Notes under the pieces: model-generated
Database searches by the model: none
What the model saw: only the letters and a program-made list of their open reading frames with translations
What the model was told of the DNA's origin: nothing
Program-made: the position numbers and the translations under genes
Source of the DNA: JANQIO01 sp036351375
GTDB lineage: Bacteria > Pseudomonadota > Gammaproteobacteria > Pseudomonadales > Halieaceae
DNA length: 24,602 nucleotides
Assembly (NCBI GenBank): GCA_036351375.1
Contig: JAZBOY010000050.1
Location: 1-24,602 of the forward strand
Direction of reading: 5' to 3'
Part shown: positions 1-7,830 of the stretch, piece after piece
Layout of the letters: every line of letters starts with the position of its first letter
Position numbering within the stretch: position 1 is the stretch's first letter

Positions 1-653
1 TAGACGGTACCGAAGTCGGCATCGTTGGCATCGGGGTTGGTGAAGGCGTGTAGCGCGCCACCGTGGCCGTGCAGCTGCCAGTCAGCACCGGCGGCATCCA
101 TTTCCTCGGCGAAGGCCACCACCTGCTCCGGCGGCACCATCGGGTCTGCCCAACCGTGCTCTACCAGCACCTTGGTGCGAATGCTCTTGCCGGTAGGCTT
201 CTCCGGCGGGCTGAGGATGCCATGGAAGCTGCATACACCGGCCAGCGGCAGGTCTGCGCGGGCCATATCCAGCACGCACAGGCCGCCAAAGCAGTAGCCG
301 ATGGCGGCCATGCGGCGGGAGTCGATTTCCGGTTGGCCCTGGGCGATTTCCACTACCGCACCGAGGCGGCGCTGCAGCAGGTCGCGATCGTTGGTAAAGC
401 GGTTCATCAGCTCAAAGGCCTGCTCGGTGGTCTCGGCCTGCACGCCCTTGCCAAACAGGTCGAGGGCAAAACCCACGTAGCCCATCTTTGCAATCTCGTA
501 GGCACGCCCGCACTCGAACTCCTCGCGGCCGCGGAAGGCGTGGGACACCAGCACCGCCGGCTTGGGCTCTGACTGCATCTCGTCCCAGGCCATGAAAGCC
601 TCCAGCACTTCTCCCTCGTGCGTGTATTCCACCAGGCGAGTTTGAATAGCCAT
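1..653 (-). CDS. Dienelactone hydrolase family protein, 3' end beyond the window
   Basis: This is an alpha/beta hydrolase of the dienelactone hydrolase (DLH) family, normally a cytoplasmic esterase acting on lactones or related small esters. The frame is open from ATG at 653 to base 1, giving 217 complete codons with no stop, so the gene continues left of the window. The Cys nucleophile elbow G-Y-C-F-G-G places Cys at residue 121. The acid is Asp170 (G-W-A-D-P-M-V) and the base is His202 (L-H-A-F-T-N-P), the Cys-Asp-His triad of DLH in order and at normal spacing. There is no signal peptide. Most of the typical length (about 230-250 residues) is present, so only a short tail is missing. The physiological substrate cannot be told from sequence, because many DLH-like proteins do not act on dienelactone. 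Confidence 0.93.
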   Translation of the reverse strand, partial: MAIQTRLVEYTHEGEVLEAFMAWDEMQSEPKPAVLVSHAFRGREEFECGRAYEIAKMGYVGFALDLFGKGVQAETTEQAFELMNRFTNDRDLLQRRLGAVVEIAQGQPEIDSRRMAAIGYCFGGLCVLDMARADLPLAGVCSFHGILSPPEKPTGKSIRTKVLVEHGWADPMVPPEQVVAFAEEMDAAGADWQLHGHGGALHAFTNPDANDADFGTV

Positions 654-785
654 ATCGATGCTCCATCCGTGTTCTTGAGAGGTGAGGGTATCTTCCGTAT
701 GTTTTGAGGCGCTTGCAAATGCGAAAGGTAAAAAATTCACCCGCAGCCCGGCACGGGTAGCAATAGAGGTTGAGATTGTGGACAC

Positions 786-805
786 TTCGTACTTCGACAG
801 GCTCA
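786..805 (+). repeat. Degenerate copy of a dispersed TTCGACAGGCTCA-type palindromic repeat
   Basis: The 20 bases TTCGTACTTCGACAGGCTCA match one arm and loop of a palindromic repeat that I recall as widespread in intergenic DNA of many proteobacteria. In that repeat this arm is followed by a mirror arm close to AGTACGAACGG. Here the second arm is degraded (the sequence continues ATCGCTACCGGG), so it is at best half a copy. It lies in the 296-bp space between the dienelactone hydrolase and the SYLF gene. I see no convincing gene in the rest of that space. The short reading frames at 682-894 (+) and 412-924 (-) have no recognisable features. Confidence 0.4.
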
Positions 806-949
806 ATCGCTACCGGGAACTGGTCGCAGGCTGGTATCTCTTCGACATGACTGCGGAGCTGAGGGCACTTCAGAAACTGTGCTGCCCCCCATAGACCGCC
901 GCTGGCAATGGCTTCCCGGGCCAAGAACTAGACTATGAGGATGCACAAC

Positions 950-1513
950 ATGACCCGACTACTCAGCACCCTGCTCTGCGCCATGCTGCTGGCACAGCCG
1001 GCACTGGCCGATTCCAACGCCGAGAAGCGTGAGAAGATCAACAAGGAAGCACAAAAAACCCTGGAACGGCTCTACAAGGAACAGCCGGAAACCCGCGAAA
1101 TGATTCAGAAGGCCGAGGGCTACGGCGTGTTTTCCAATATCGGCGTGAACGTCATCTTCCTGTCTGGCGGTGGCGGCAGCGGCGTGGTGGTGGACAATGA
1201 CTCCGGCCAGCGGACCTATATGAACATGGGCTCAGCCGGGGTGGGTATTGGCCTGGGCGTGAAGGATTTCCGCGGCGTCTTCGTCTTCCACAGCCGCAAG
1301 ACCCTGGACAATTTCCTGGAATACGGCTGGGATTTTTCCGGCCAGGCGGACGCAGCGGCAAAGAGCAGCGACAAAGGCGGCGAAGGTAGCGTGGCCGGCA
1401 CCATCGTCGACGGTGCCACCATCTATCAGCTGACCGAGAACGGGCTGGCGCTGCAGGCCACCCTGCAGGGCACCAAGTACTGGAAGAGCAAGAAGCTCAA
1501 TACCTACGACTGA
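950..1513 (+). CDS. SYLF (Ysc84-type) lipid-binding domain protein, exported
   Basis: This is a 187-residue protein with an N-terminal signal peptide (about residues 1-20, ending Q-P-A-L-A before D-S-N-A) followed by a SYLF/Ysc84 domain. Typical SYLF features are the helical start rich in Lys and Glu, then K-A-E-G-Y-G-V-F, a Gly-rich stretch (L-S-G-G-G-G-S-G-V-V-V), G-S-A-G-V-G-I-G-L-G and a late G-L-A-L-Q segment. Family members bind phosphoinositides in eukaryotes. The bacterial ones are exported, and their role is poorly known. ATGs at 935, 941 and 950 are all in frame. I chose 950 because GAGG at 937-940 sits 9 nt upstream of it, while 935 has no ribosome site. The stop lies 3 nt from the stop of the convergent porin gene. 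Confidence 0.9.
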   Translation: MTRLLSTLLCAMLLAQPALADSNAEKREKINKEAQKTLERLYKEQPETREMIQKAEGYGVFSNIGVNVIFLSGGGGSGVVVDNDSGQRTYMNMGSAGVGIGLGVKDFRGVFVFHSRKTLDNFLEYGWDFSGQADAAAKSSDKGGEGSVAGTIVDGATIYQLTENGLALQATLQGTKYWKSKKLNTYD

Positions 1514-1516
1514 GGC

Positions 1517-2767
1517 CTAGCGGCTGGCACCGCGTTGCATGTTGTAGGACACCGAGAAAAACCAGATCTGGTTGTCGCTGTACTCGCCCGTAAAACCAGC
1601 CAGCGGTTGGAACTGTGAATTGTCCAGCTCGGCGTCCCCGTAGTCTGCATACACCAGGCTGTAGCTGATGACCGAACCATTGGCCCGGCGATAGTCGGCG
1701 CCCAGGGCGAGGCGGAACTGCTCATCCATGGGCATGTCTGCCGTGCGATCCTCATCGTCATCAATCGGGTTGGTGTCATAGGCCAGGCCGCCGCGCAGGG
1801 TCCAGCGCTCATTGAGCCGGTAGTCCAGGCCCGCCGCGTAGTGGTAGGTGTCCTGCCAATTGCGCTCCAGCCCGGCGCCGAAGTTGTTAGTGGAGAGCAA
1901 CACCTCGTCCATCTGGCTCCAGTTATCCCATCCCAGGGTAGCAAAGGCCGACCAGCGCTCGTTGATGTCATGACTAAGGCCCAGCCGCGCAGTGCTGGAC
2001 ATGGTGAGCTCGGTGCTCACGCCAACTTCGCCAAGAAATTCCGTTTGCACATCGCCGTCGTAGTCGAACTCGAACTTCGAGGTCACTCGCCCGCCCAGAC
2101 GAGTACGCCCATTAAAGTTGTAAAGAAAACTGCCGCTAGCCGCCACCTTCACGTCATCCCCGTCGATCTTGGCGCGACCCTCCCCCTGTGCACGGGGATT
2201 GGGTGTGAGAATCGCCGGCACCGATATCTTGAGCTGAAGGTCTGAATACATCACGGGAACGGCAAGGCCCAATGACAGCTTGTCGTTAACCTTGTAACTG
2301 ATGGCCGGAACGGCGCCAATGACCAACAGGCTGACCTCGCGGGCCTCAAACCGCCCGACCCAGTCCTCGTTGTAGTCAAGTGCATTGCCCGTCAACGCGA
2401 GTCCGCCGATACCAAAAGACCAGCGATCATTAAGAGGCCGCGTGTAAAAAACACTGGCGCTGGGGGTCAGCTCACCGGCATCACCACTGCCCCTGTTGCC
2501 ATTGACAACCGAGCCCGAGTCCACGTCGAACTCCACCTCTGGCAGGATCAAGCCGCCGGCGACCATGAGCTGAGACTGCTCGTGCTGCGTCATGGCGGCG
2601 GGATTGAAGAATGCGTCGCTGGCGTCACCAGTACCGGCCTCTTCGCCGGCCGCCGCACGGCCCATGGTGGGCTGGTTGTATTCGCTGAGCCAGAGACCGC
2701 CCGCACCAGCGGGCATCGAGGCAATGGCGATTCCCAGGGCCAGTAAAGAACGTGACGTCGGTTTCAT
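1517..2767 (-). CDS. OmpP1/FadL family outer-membrane transport protein
   Basis: This is a 416-residue beta-barrel protein of the FadL/OmpP1/TodX family, which passes long-chain fatty acids or other hydrophobic compounds through the outer membrane. Residues 1-23 form a signal peptide (L-L-A-L-G-I-A-I-A-S-M-P-A-G-A). The mature N-terminus has the hatch-type start with G-R-A-A-A-G-E-E-A-G-T-G-D-A-S and the family hallmark N-P-A-A-M at residues 55-59. The rest alternates aromatic and polar residues, as in amphipathic strands, with repeated turns such as L-N-D-R-W-S-F-G-I-G and I-N-E-R-W-S-A-F-A-T-L-G-W. The length is normal for the family. The ribosome site before ATG 2767 is weak. Substrate is unknown, and fatty acid or hydrocarbon uptake is inferred from the family. 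Confidence 0.92.
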   Translation of the reverse strand: MKPTSRSLLALGIAIASMPAGAGGLWLSEYNQPTMGRAAAGEEAGTGDASDAFFNPAAMTQHEQSQLMVAGGLILPEVEFDVDSGSVVNGNRGSGDAGELTPSASVFYTRPLNDRWSFGIGGLALTGNALDYNEDWVGRFEAREVSLLVIGAVPAISYKVNDKLSLGLAVPVMYSDLQLKISVPAILTPNPRAQGEGRAKIDGDDVKVAASGSFLYNFNGRTRLGGRVTSKFEFDYDGDVQTEFLGEVGVSTELTMSSTARLGLSHDINERWSAFATLGWDNWSQMDEVLLSTNNFGAGLERNWQDTYHYAAGLDYRLNERWTLRGGLAYDTNPIDDDEDRTADMPMDEQFRLALGADYRRANGSVISYSLVYADYGDAELDNSQFQPLAGFTGEYSDNQIWFFSVSYNMQRGASR

Positions 2768-2796
2768 AGTGAGACCAGTGTTATTGGAATGGCCAC

Positions 2797-2826
2797 AGAA
2801 TAGCGAGACTCAGGGGTAGATGACCA
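2797..2826 (-). promoter_or_regulatory. Weak sigma-70-like promoter candidate for the FadL-type porin
   Basis: On the minus strand TGGTCA (2826-2821) is followed after 18 bp by TATTCT (2802-2797), about 30 nt before the start codon at 2767. Each box matches the consensus at four of six positions. This is a pattern match only. Confidence 0.28.
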
Positions 2827-2849
2827 GCCGCACGCCGTTGCCGCATGCC

Positions 2850-2879
2850 AAAAAAATGCCCCGCCAGGAAGGCGGGGCA
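2850..2879 (-). terminator. Rho-independent terminator of the nuclease gene
   Basis: A perfect 9-bp stem, TGCCCCGCC with GGCGGGGCA, encloses the 5-nt loop AGGAA (2857-2879). On the minus strand it is followed directly by seven T residues (the A-run at 2850-2856). It lies about 20 nt past the stop of the nuclease gene at 2900 and upstream of the porin gene, so it should insulate the two. Confidence 0.92.
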
Positions 2880-2899
2880 AGGGTGGGAAGCAGGAGGAC

Positions 2900-5800
2900 C
2901 TAGTGGGAGCAGTTCGCGTCGCGGTACTGGTTGATGACACGCAGCACATCCTGTGCCGCATCGCCCGCCACCCAGTCTTTCGGACGGCCTTCGCCGTCGA
3001 CGCGCCCGGCAGCACGAGCGAGGTTGAAGCAGGCCAGGAAATCCAGGCCCTTGCTGTCGTACTTGAGCGCACGATCCAGCAGGCCCTCGAACAGCTTGAG
3101 TGTCACCGCCGGTCGCCGGCCCGTGCCCTCCAGGGTCCCGGCCGCTACCGCGTCATCAATGAACCCGCCGAGGTCAGCCAATGAAGCCCGGGGCGCCAGC
3201 CCGACGACGATCGGGTCGTGGTCCGAAGAGCGGAAGGCATTGGGCTCATACAGCTCCGGCGGGTTAAAGCTCGTGTCGTAGTCCAGCGCATCAGGCTCGT
3301 CTGCGTTGATATGCCACTCGGTCAGGCCTGTGACCTGCGACAGCATGGGACCGTTGGCCAGGGCGTGATCCAGGTAGCCGAACTGGCCGCTGAACACAAA
3401 GGAGTAGGCCAGGTCGCCCTCGAACAGCTGCACGAGGTCGACGTAATCATCCCCGGTCCCGGCAGTGTCGTCAGAGCCGGCGAGAACGGCATCGATGGGA
3501 TCTTCCTTGGCATATGCATTGAGGTCACCAATGATCATCACATCGGCATCACCGCTGCCAGTGGGGTCCGAGGCCAGCCAGTCCACCAGGGCGGCGGCCG
3601 CCTCGCTGCGCACACCGTTGCAATTACCCTGCCCGTTCGGGTCCAGTGGGTCGCCCACGTCGTCACAGGCAGAGCCCTTGGACTTGAAGTGGTTGACCGC
3701 CACCGTGAAGCGTGCGGCACTGGCCGTCTCGACAAATGTCTGGGCCAGGACCGGGCGGTTCTTGGTATCGATAAAGCGTGGGTCAACGCTGCTATCGAGT
3801 ATGGCGAAGTTGCCGGCCGGCATGACAGTACCGGGCCTGTAGATGAAGCCCACCTTGATGGCATCGCCGCCGATAGCGCCGGTATCGATAAAGTCGTAGT
3901 CGCCACCTGCGGCGTTGAGTCCGGCGACCAGGTCGGCGATGGCGGTGCCGTCATCATTCTCCAACTCGATCAGGCCGACGATATCCGCATCGATCGCCTG
4001 CAGCGCTGCGAGGATCTTGGTGCGCTGACGCTCGAGCTCTTCAGGCGTGTCCGCACCACGGCAACCCAGCGCATTGGGTCCGCAAACATTCCCGGGCTCA
4101 TCGAGGGTGGTGAAGAAGTTGAGCACGTTAAATGAGGCCACTTTCAGGCTACCACCCACCTCATCCGGAGTATCCGGCCGCAGGTTGAGGGGACTGTACT
4201 GGGCGGGTGCCGTGGGCTGGATGCGATACAGTCCGAAAGCGAAATTCAGCACTCCGGTCACATCCCACACCGTGTCGCCGCCGCGGAAGCGGTTGGTCAC
4301 GGAAAACGCCTCACCATTCGGATGGCGCAGCAATGCCGGGTTCTGGTCGGAACGACCGTCATCCAGGGTGATGCGGCTGCGGTCGTTCAGGTCCTGCAGG
4401 GCCGCAGCGTCGGGGCCCGGCTCCAGCACATTGGTGGGCTGGTAGGGGCGATCGCCGCGCTCGGGCAATGCCAGCACCATCTCGCCGAAACGGTCGAAGT
4501 TGAAGTATTCGCTGATGGTCAGCTCCTGCTCGAAGACGACCGACATACCTTCGAAGGCCTCGAAGTCGTCGATGCTCGACACCGGCAGGGTCGGTTTGGC
4601 AGCCGTGACCGCGCCACCAGTACCGCAGACCAGTGACTCCTGCTCGGAAATCTGGGTCATGCCGAAGAACTCACCGGCTTCTCCGCGCACGATCACCTGG
4701 TCGCCCATAGTTACGGAAGCGCCCGGGTCGAACACGAACAGGCCCTCCGAGGTGAGGGGGTCCGCATCAGCGTCAGCATCCTCCTCCTGCAGGAAGTAGC
4801 CGTTCAGATCCGGGAACACGCCGACGACGACCGCGTCGACCGTTACCACCTGGCCGTCCAGCGGGGTGCTGAAGCCACTGCCCTGCACCGCACTGATCAG
4901 CACAGCCTCATCACCGCAGGCCAGCATTTCGGGTTCCTCGACCACCGGACAGAAGGTGGTGGGGTCATCGTCGTTCAGTTCGCCAAAGCTGTTGGGTGCT
5001 GCGGCATTCCAGGCGCTGCGATCCAGCTCGCGCTGGAGCGAGTCGCCAATGGCCGTGCCGCTGCTCTCGGCTACGCCGATGTCATCGCTAGCGATGCCAT
5101 CGGCGGGTCCACCGGCGGCGGTAAACTGCCCCTCATAGCTGAGGAATTCCAGCACCGTACCTTCATTGTTGACCAGCGCCAGGCCATCCGGGCTGCCGTT
5201 CTGCAGGCCGTTGCTGGGCAGCTCTACCACGGTAACACCCAGGGAATTGCCGCAGTCCTCCAGGATGCCGCCCAGGTCCAGCGTGTTGTAAGGGCCACCG
5301 CCATTGCCGTTGTAGAGCACGATGCTCCAGCCACTGAGATCCTGGCCCGCTGGACCGGTGATCTCGATGGCCTCACCGGAGTCGGTGCCGTCGTTGTCAT
5401 AGTGAATTTCGCTGATGAACACATCACCGGGCACCGCAACTGGTGGCTCCTCTTCTACCGGGTCAGGGCAGTCAAAGCCGTTGAAATCCTGGCTCGCGTT
5501 GACCAGGCCAAAGCTGTCGTCCAGCGGGCCGCCCCAGCTGAAATCACTGGCCGTAATGCCGGCGCCGGAGCGTTGCAGTGACTGGCCTACCGGGGTGTCG
5601 CCGGGTTCGAAGACCAGGATATCCGTACTGGACAGGCCACTGGCCGGACCGTCGACCGCCACGAAGTCGCCCTCGTAGCTGAGGAACTCGACTACAGCAT
5701 CAGCATCATCGACCAGGGCAATCCCGTCGGGCGCCCCATTCTGGATACCCGCCTGGCTGAATACGGCGGTGCCGTATCCACCACACTGGTCTGGCAGGCT

Positions 5801-6031
5801 ACCGCTGAGCGCTAACGTGGCGTAGCTGGTCCCGTTACTGCCGTTGTAGAACACCAGCGAGTAGCCATCCAGAGTGGTGCCCGCGAGGCCGGCGACTTCC
5901 ACCGCCTCGCCAGTATCGGCGCCGCCGTTGTCGTAGTGGAACTCATTGATGAAGACCTGGGCGGTAGCGACTTGCGCAACACCGCCAAGCAGCAAGAGCG
6001 CAGCCGCACGGCCTGCGTGAAATACGTTCAT
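2900..6031 (-). CDS. ExeM/NucH-family secreted endonuclease with two LTD-like domains
   Basis: This is a 1043-residue secreted nuclease. Residues 1-24 are a signal peptide ending V-A-T-A. Two similar lamin-tail-like beta domains follow (about 25-180 and 203-350). Both carry F-I-(N/S)-E-(F/I)-H-Y-D-N, G-E-A-(V/I)-E-(V/I), N-G-(A/S)-P-D-G and E-F-L-S-Y-E-G. Next comes an OB-fold-like segment (about 375-600), then an endonuclease/exonuclease/phosphatase domain (about 628-945). Its motifs are S-F-N-V-L-N-F-F (Asn635), I-E-L-E-N (Glu689), N-H-F-K-S-K (His781), G-D-L-N-A-Y (Asp836, Asn838), L-D-H-A and S-D-H-D-P (His938). A helical tail of about 95 residues ends the protein. ExeM/NucH enzymes degrade extracellular DNA for phosphate or biofilm turnover. 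ATG 6031 was chosen over 6073 because the signal peptide starts there and AGGGG lies just upstream. A terminator follows the gene. Confidence 0.95.
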   Translation of the reverse strand: MNVFHAGRAAALLLLGGVAQVATAQVFINEFHYDNGGADTGEAVEVAGLAGTTLDGYSLVFYNGSNGTSYATLALSGSLPDQCGGYGTAVFSQAGIQNGAPDGIALVDDADAVVEFLSYEGDFVAVDGPASGLSSTDILVFEPGDTPVGQSLQRSGAGITASDFSWGGPLDDSFGLVNASQDFNGFDCPDPVEEEPPVAVPGDVFISEIHYDNDGTDSGEAIEITGPAGQDLSGWSIVLYNGNGGGPYNTLDLGGILEDCGNSLGVTVVELPSNGLQNGSPDGLALVNNEGTVLEFLSYEGQFTAAGGPADGIASDDIGVAESSGTAIGDSLQRELDRSAWNAAAPNSFGELNDDDPTTFCPVVEEPEMLACGDEAVLISAVQGSGFSTPLDGQVVTVDAVVVGVFPDLNGYFLQEEDADADADPLTSEGLFVFDPGASVTMGDQVIVRGEAGEFFGMTQISEQESLVCGTGGAVTAAKPTLPVSSIDDFEAFEGMSVVFEQELTISEYFNFDRFGEMVLALPERGDRPYQPTNVLEPGPDAAALQDLNDRSRITLDDGRSDQNPALLRHPNGEAFSVTNRFRGGDTVWDVTGVLNFAFGLYRIQPTAPAQYSPLNLRPDTPDEVGGSLKVASFNVLNFFTTLDEPGNVCGPNALGCRGADTPEELERQRTKILAALQAIDADIVGLIELENDDGTAIADLVAGLNAAGGDYDFIDTGAIGGDAIKVGFIYRPGTVMPAGNFAILDSSVDPRFIDTKNRPVLAQTFVETASAARFTVAVNHFKSKGSACDDVGDPLDPNGQGNCNGVRSEAAAALVDWLASDPTGSGDADVMIIGDLNAYAKEDPIDAVLAGSDDTAGTGDDYVDLVQLFEGDLAYSFVFSGQFGYLDHALANGPMLSQVTGLTEWHINADEPDALDYDTSFNPPELYEPNAFRSSDHDPIVVGLAPRASLADLGGFIDDAVAAGTLEGTGRRPAVTLKLFEGLLDRALKYDSKGLDFLACFNLARAAGRVDGEGRPKDWVAGDAAQDVLRVINQYRDANCSH

Positions 6032-6052
6032 GGGGACCCCTGACTGATCGTT

Positions 6053-6080
6053 TTTGTAGTGAAACGACACCATAGATCAA
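6053..6080 (-). promoter_or_regulatory. Weak sigma-70-like promoter candidate for the secreted nuclease
   Basis: On the minus strand TTGATC (6080-6075) is followed after 16 bp by TACAAA (6058-6053). That would place a transcription start a short distance before ATG 6031. Each box matches at four of six positions, and no experimental or comparative support is available here. Confidence 0.28.
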
Positions 6081-6242
6081 CGATGTTCACGCAGCGTGAT
6101 GGGACCATTGCAATTTTGTTGCGACGGGCGTGGCGGCAGCCCCGCCTGCGCTGCTTTATGACAGCCAGACGGCAGCACCCCGGCGTGACGGGTGGCTGGG
6201 GGATGCTATATTGCCCACAAAACCCGCCACCCGGAGACTGCC

Positions 6243-6989
6243 ATGCGAATCCCTGCCCTGCTGCTTGCCGCCCTGTTGACAGCCCTCAACGCCCTGCCCC
6301 TGCAGGCCGCCGAGGGCACGGTGCTGATTACCGGCGCCAACCGAGGCATTGGCCTGGCGCTGGCCCGGGAGTTCACCGAAGCCGGCTTCGAGGTCATCGG
6401 CACCGCCCGCAAACCGGACCGGGCCACCCAACTGAAAGCCACCGGCGCCCGCGTGGTGCAACTGGATGTGACCGACGCCGCCAGCGTCGCCGCCATGGCG
6501 GAAACCCTGGAGGGGGTTCCCATCGATATCGTGATCAACAATGCAGGTGTTGCCCTCGACCGTGGCCGCGAGCTGGCGGATCTCGACATGGAGGCCGTTG
6601 AACTCACCCTGGCAGTGAACACCCTGGGACCGATCCGCGTCATGGCCGCCCTCTACCCCAATGTGATGGCCGGTGAGCGCAAGGTATTCGCCAATATCAG
6701 CAGCATGATGGGCAGCATGGAAATGAACACCTGGGGCTGCTGCCTGGGTTACCGGGCCAGCAAGGCCGCCCTCAACAGCGCCAGCAAGACCCTGGCGGTG
6801 GACATGGGCAAGGAGGGGCTGACCTTCGTCGTTTTCCACCCAGGCTATGTGCAAACGGATATGAACGACGGCCAGGGCAACATCACGCCTGCCCAGAGCG
6901 CCGCCGGCCTGACGAAAGTGATCGCCGGCCTGGATACAGACGACAACGGCAGGTTCTATGACTGGCAGGGCAAGGAGTTGCCCTGGTAG
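6243..6989 (+). CDS. Short-chain dehydrogenase/reductase with an apparent signal peptide
   Basis: This is a 248-residue classical SDR, an NAD(P)-dependent oxidoreductase of unknown substrate. The cofactor motif T-G-A-N-R-G-I-G lies at 30-37 and N-N-A-G at 99-102. The catalytic Ser is in N-I-S-S-M (153/154), with Tyr170 and Lys174 in Y-R-A-S-K. Arg56 and Lys57 after strand two suggest NADP. Oddly, residues 1-22 look like a cleavable signal peptide (M-R-I-P then a long Leu/Ala core ending P-L-Q-A). Few SDRs are exported, since the periplasm lacks free NADP. ATG 6243 has GGAG at 6233-6236. An internal GTG at 6321, preceded by GAGGG at 6312-6316, would give a cytosolic form starting right at the first Rossmann strand. 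The gene stands alone, divergent from the nuclease. Confidence 0.9.
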   Translation: MRIPALLLAALLTALNALPLQAAEGTVLITGANRGIGLALAREFTEAGFEVIGTARKPDRATQLKATGARVVQLDVTDAASVAAMAETLEGVPIDIVINNAGVALDRGRELADLDMEAVELTLAVNTLGPIRVMAALYPNVMAGERKVFANISSMMGSMEMNTWGCCLGYRASKAALNSASKTLAVDMGKEGLTFVVFHPGYVQTDMNDGQGNITPAQSAAGLTKVIAGLDTDDNGRFYDWQGKELPW

Positions 6990-7249
6990 CCAAGCGGGCT
7001 GACCTCGGCGGAGGCTGGCAGTCTCCTCGACGGGTGGCTTGCAGGTCGTAGCGCCGGTTCTCCTGGCGCCGGCGTTCGAATGCCCTTTTCCGGCGCCGCG
7101 TCCATGTGCTTGTTGCCGGACATTCCAAATTCTTTGCCCAGCAAACAGATATACGTCATCGCCATTGTATGGCGCAAACGCGGCGATCAGACTCCCGCCA
7201 GTCGCGGAGCTCGCGGCGATTCCATAGTTTGCAAAAAGGTAAAAGACAC

Positions 7250-7744
7250 ATGAGTTTATTCAACAAGAAGCACATCGCTGGCGCCGTTGTCGCGCTGGCA
7301 CTGGCTACCGCCGCCGTTCCCGGCCTGGCGGTCGACGAGCACAACGTCGCCACCGGTTTGACGGCCGCAGGCGCACCGCTGGGCCTGCATGGCGTCGACC
7401 CCGTCGCGTTCATTACGATCGGCAACCGGGTGGAGGGCTCTGCCCGCTACGCGGCCGTTCACGACGGTGTGGCCTACTATTTCGAATCAGAGGAGAACCA
7501 GGCGGCATTCGAGGCCCAGCCTTCACGGTATCTGCCGCAGAACGGCGGCTTCTGTACCTACGGCGTGTCGGTTGGCAAGAAGTTCGACGGCGATCCACAG
7601 TACGCCGCGGTCATGGACGGCAAGCTCTACGTCTTCCTGAATGAGGAAATCTTCCAGGCATTCCAGAAAGACAAGACCGGCACGATCCGTAAAGCGGCCC
7701 GTAACTGGCGCAAGATCGAGCACAAGGCTGCCGCCGAGCTGTAG
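7250..7744 (+). CDS. Exported YHS domain-containing protein
   Basis: This is a 164-residue protein with a signal peptide (about 1-27, N-K-K-H then an Ala/Val core ending P-G-L-A) followed by a YHS-like domain. The domain runs from G-L-H-G-V-D-P-V-A-F (about 45-54) through Y-Y-F-E-S-E-E-N-Q-A-A-F (76-87) and R-Y-L-P to N-G-G-F-C-T-Y-G-V-S-V-G-K (98-110). YHS domains are small, metal-associated folds found in transporters and oxygenases. Stand-alone secreted versions are common in marine bacteria and have no settled function. Cys102 is the only Cys in the mature part. ATG 7250 was chosen because AAAAAGG at 7232-7238 precedes it and the signal peptide begins there. The upstream in-frame extension from 7106 is Arg-rich and not protein-like. 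The preceding 260 bp (6990-7249) show no gene I can support. Confidence 0.9.
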   Translation: MSLFNKKHIAGAVVALALATAAVPGLAVDEHNVATGLTAAGAPLGLHGVDPVAFITIGNRVEGSARYAAVHDGVAYYFESEENQAAFEAQPSRYLPQNGGFCTYGVSVGKKFDGDPQYAAVMDGKLYVFLNEEIFQAFQKDKTGTIRKAARNWRKIEHKAAAEL

Positions 7745-7750
7745 CCATTC

Positions 7751-7782
7751 AACCCGGCCTGCAAGGGCCGGGTTTTCCTTTA
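7751..7782 (+). terminator. Rho-independent terminator of the YHS gene
   Basis: A 9-bp stem, AACCCGGCC (7751-7759) with GGCCGGGTT (7766-7774), has a 6-nt loop and is followed by TTCCTTT. It starts 6 nt after the YHS stop codon. There is no T-run on the opposite side, so it should act mainly on plus-strand transcripts. Confidence 0.88.
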
Positions 7783-7830
7783 CCCCACTAAACCAACAGC
7801 AGTGCTTCCCTGGCGACCGGCTCCCAGGCA

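Noticed and set aside
2817..2855. Minus-strand peptide G-N-G-V-R-L-V-I-Y-P ending in a stop just after the terminator T-run
   Set aside because: It looks like a protein C-terminus, but it is very short, begins in the terminator T-tract and has no upstream frame to support a remnant.
3218..4135. A 305-codon plus-strand frame opposite the nuclease domain
   Set aside because: The minus strand carries intact catalytic motifs through the same stretch. The plus frame has no recognisable features.
6990..7249. Possible small gene between the SDR and YHS genes, for example minus-strand frames at 6956-7177 and 6883-7128
   Set aside because: The frames are Arg/Pro-rich, lack ribosome sites and any motif, and overlap the end of the SDR gene.
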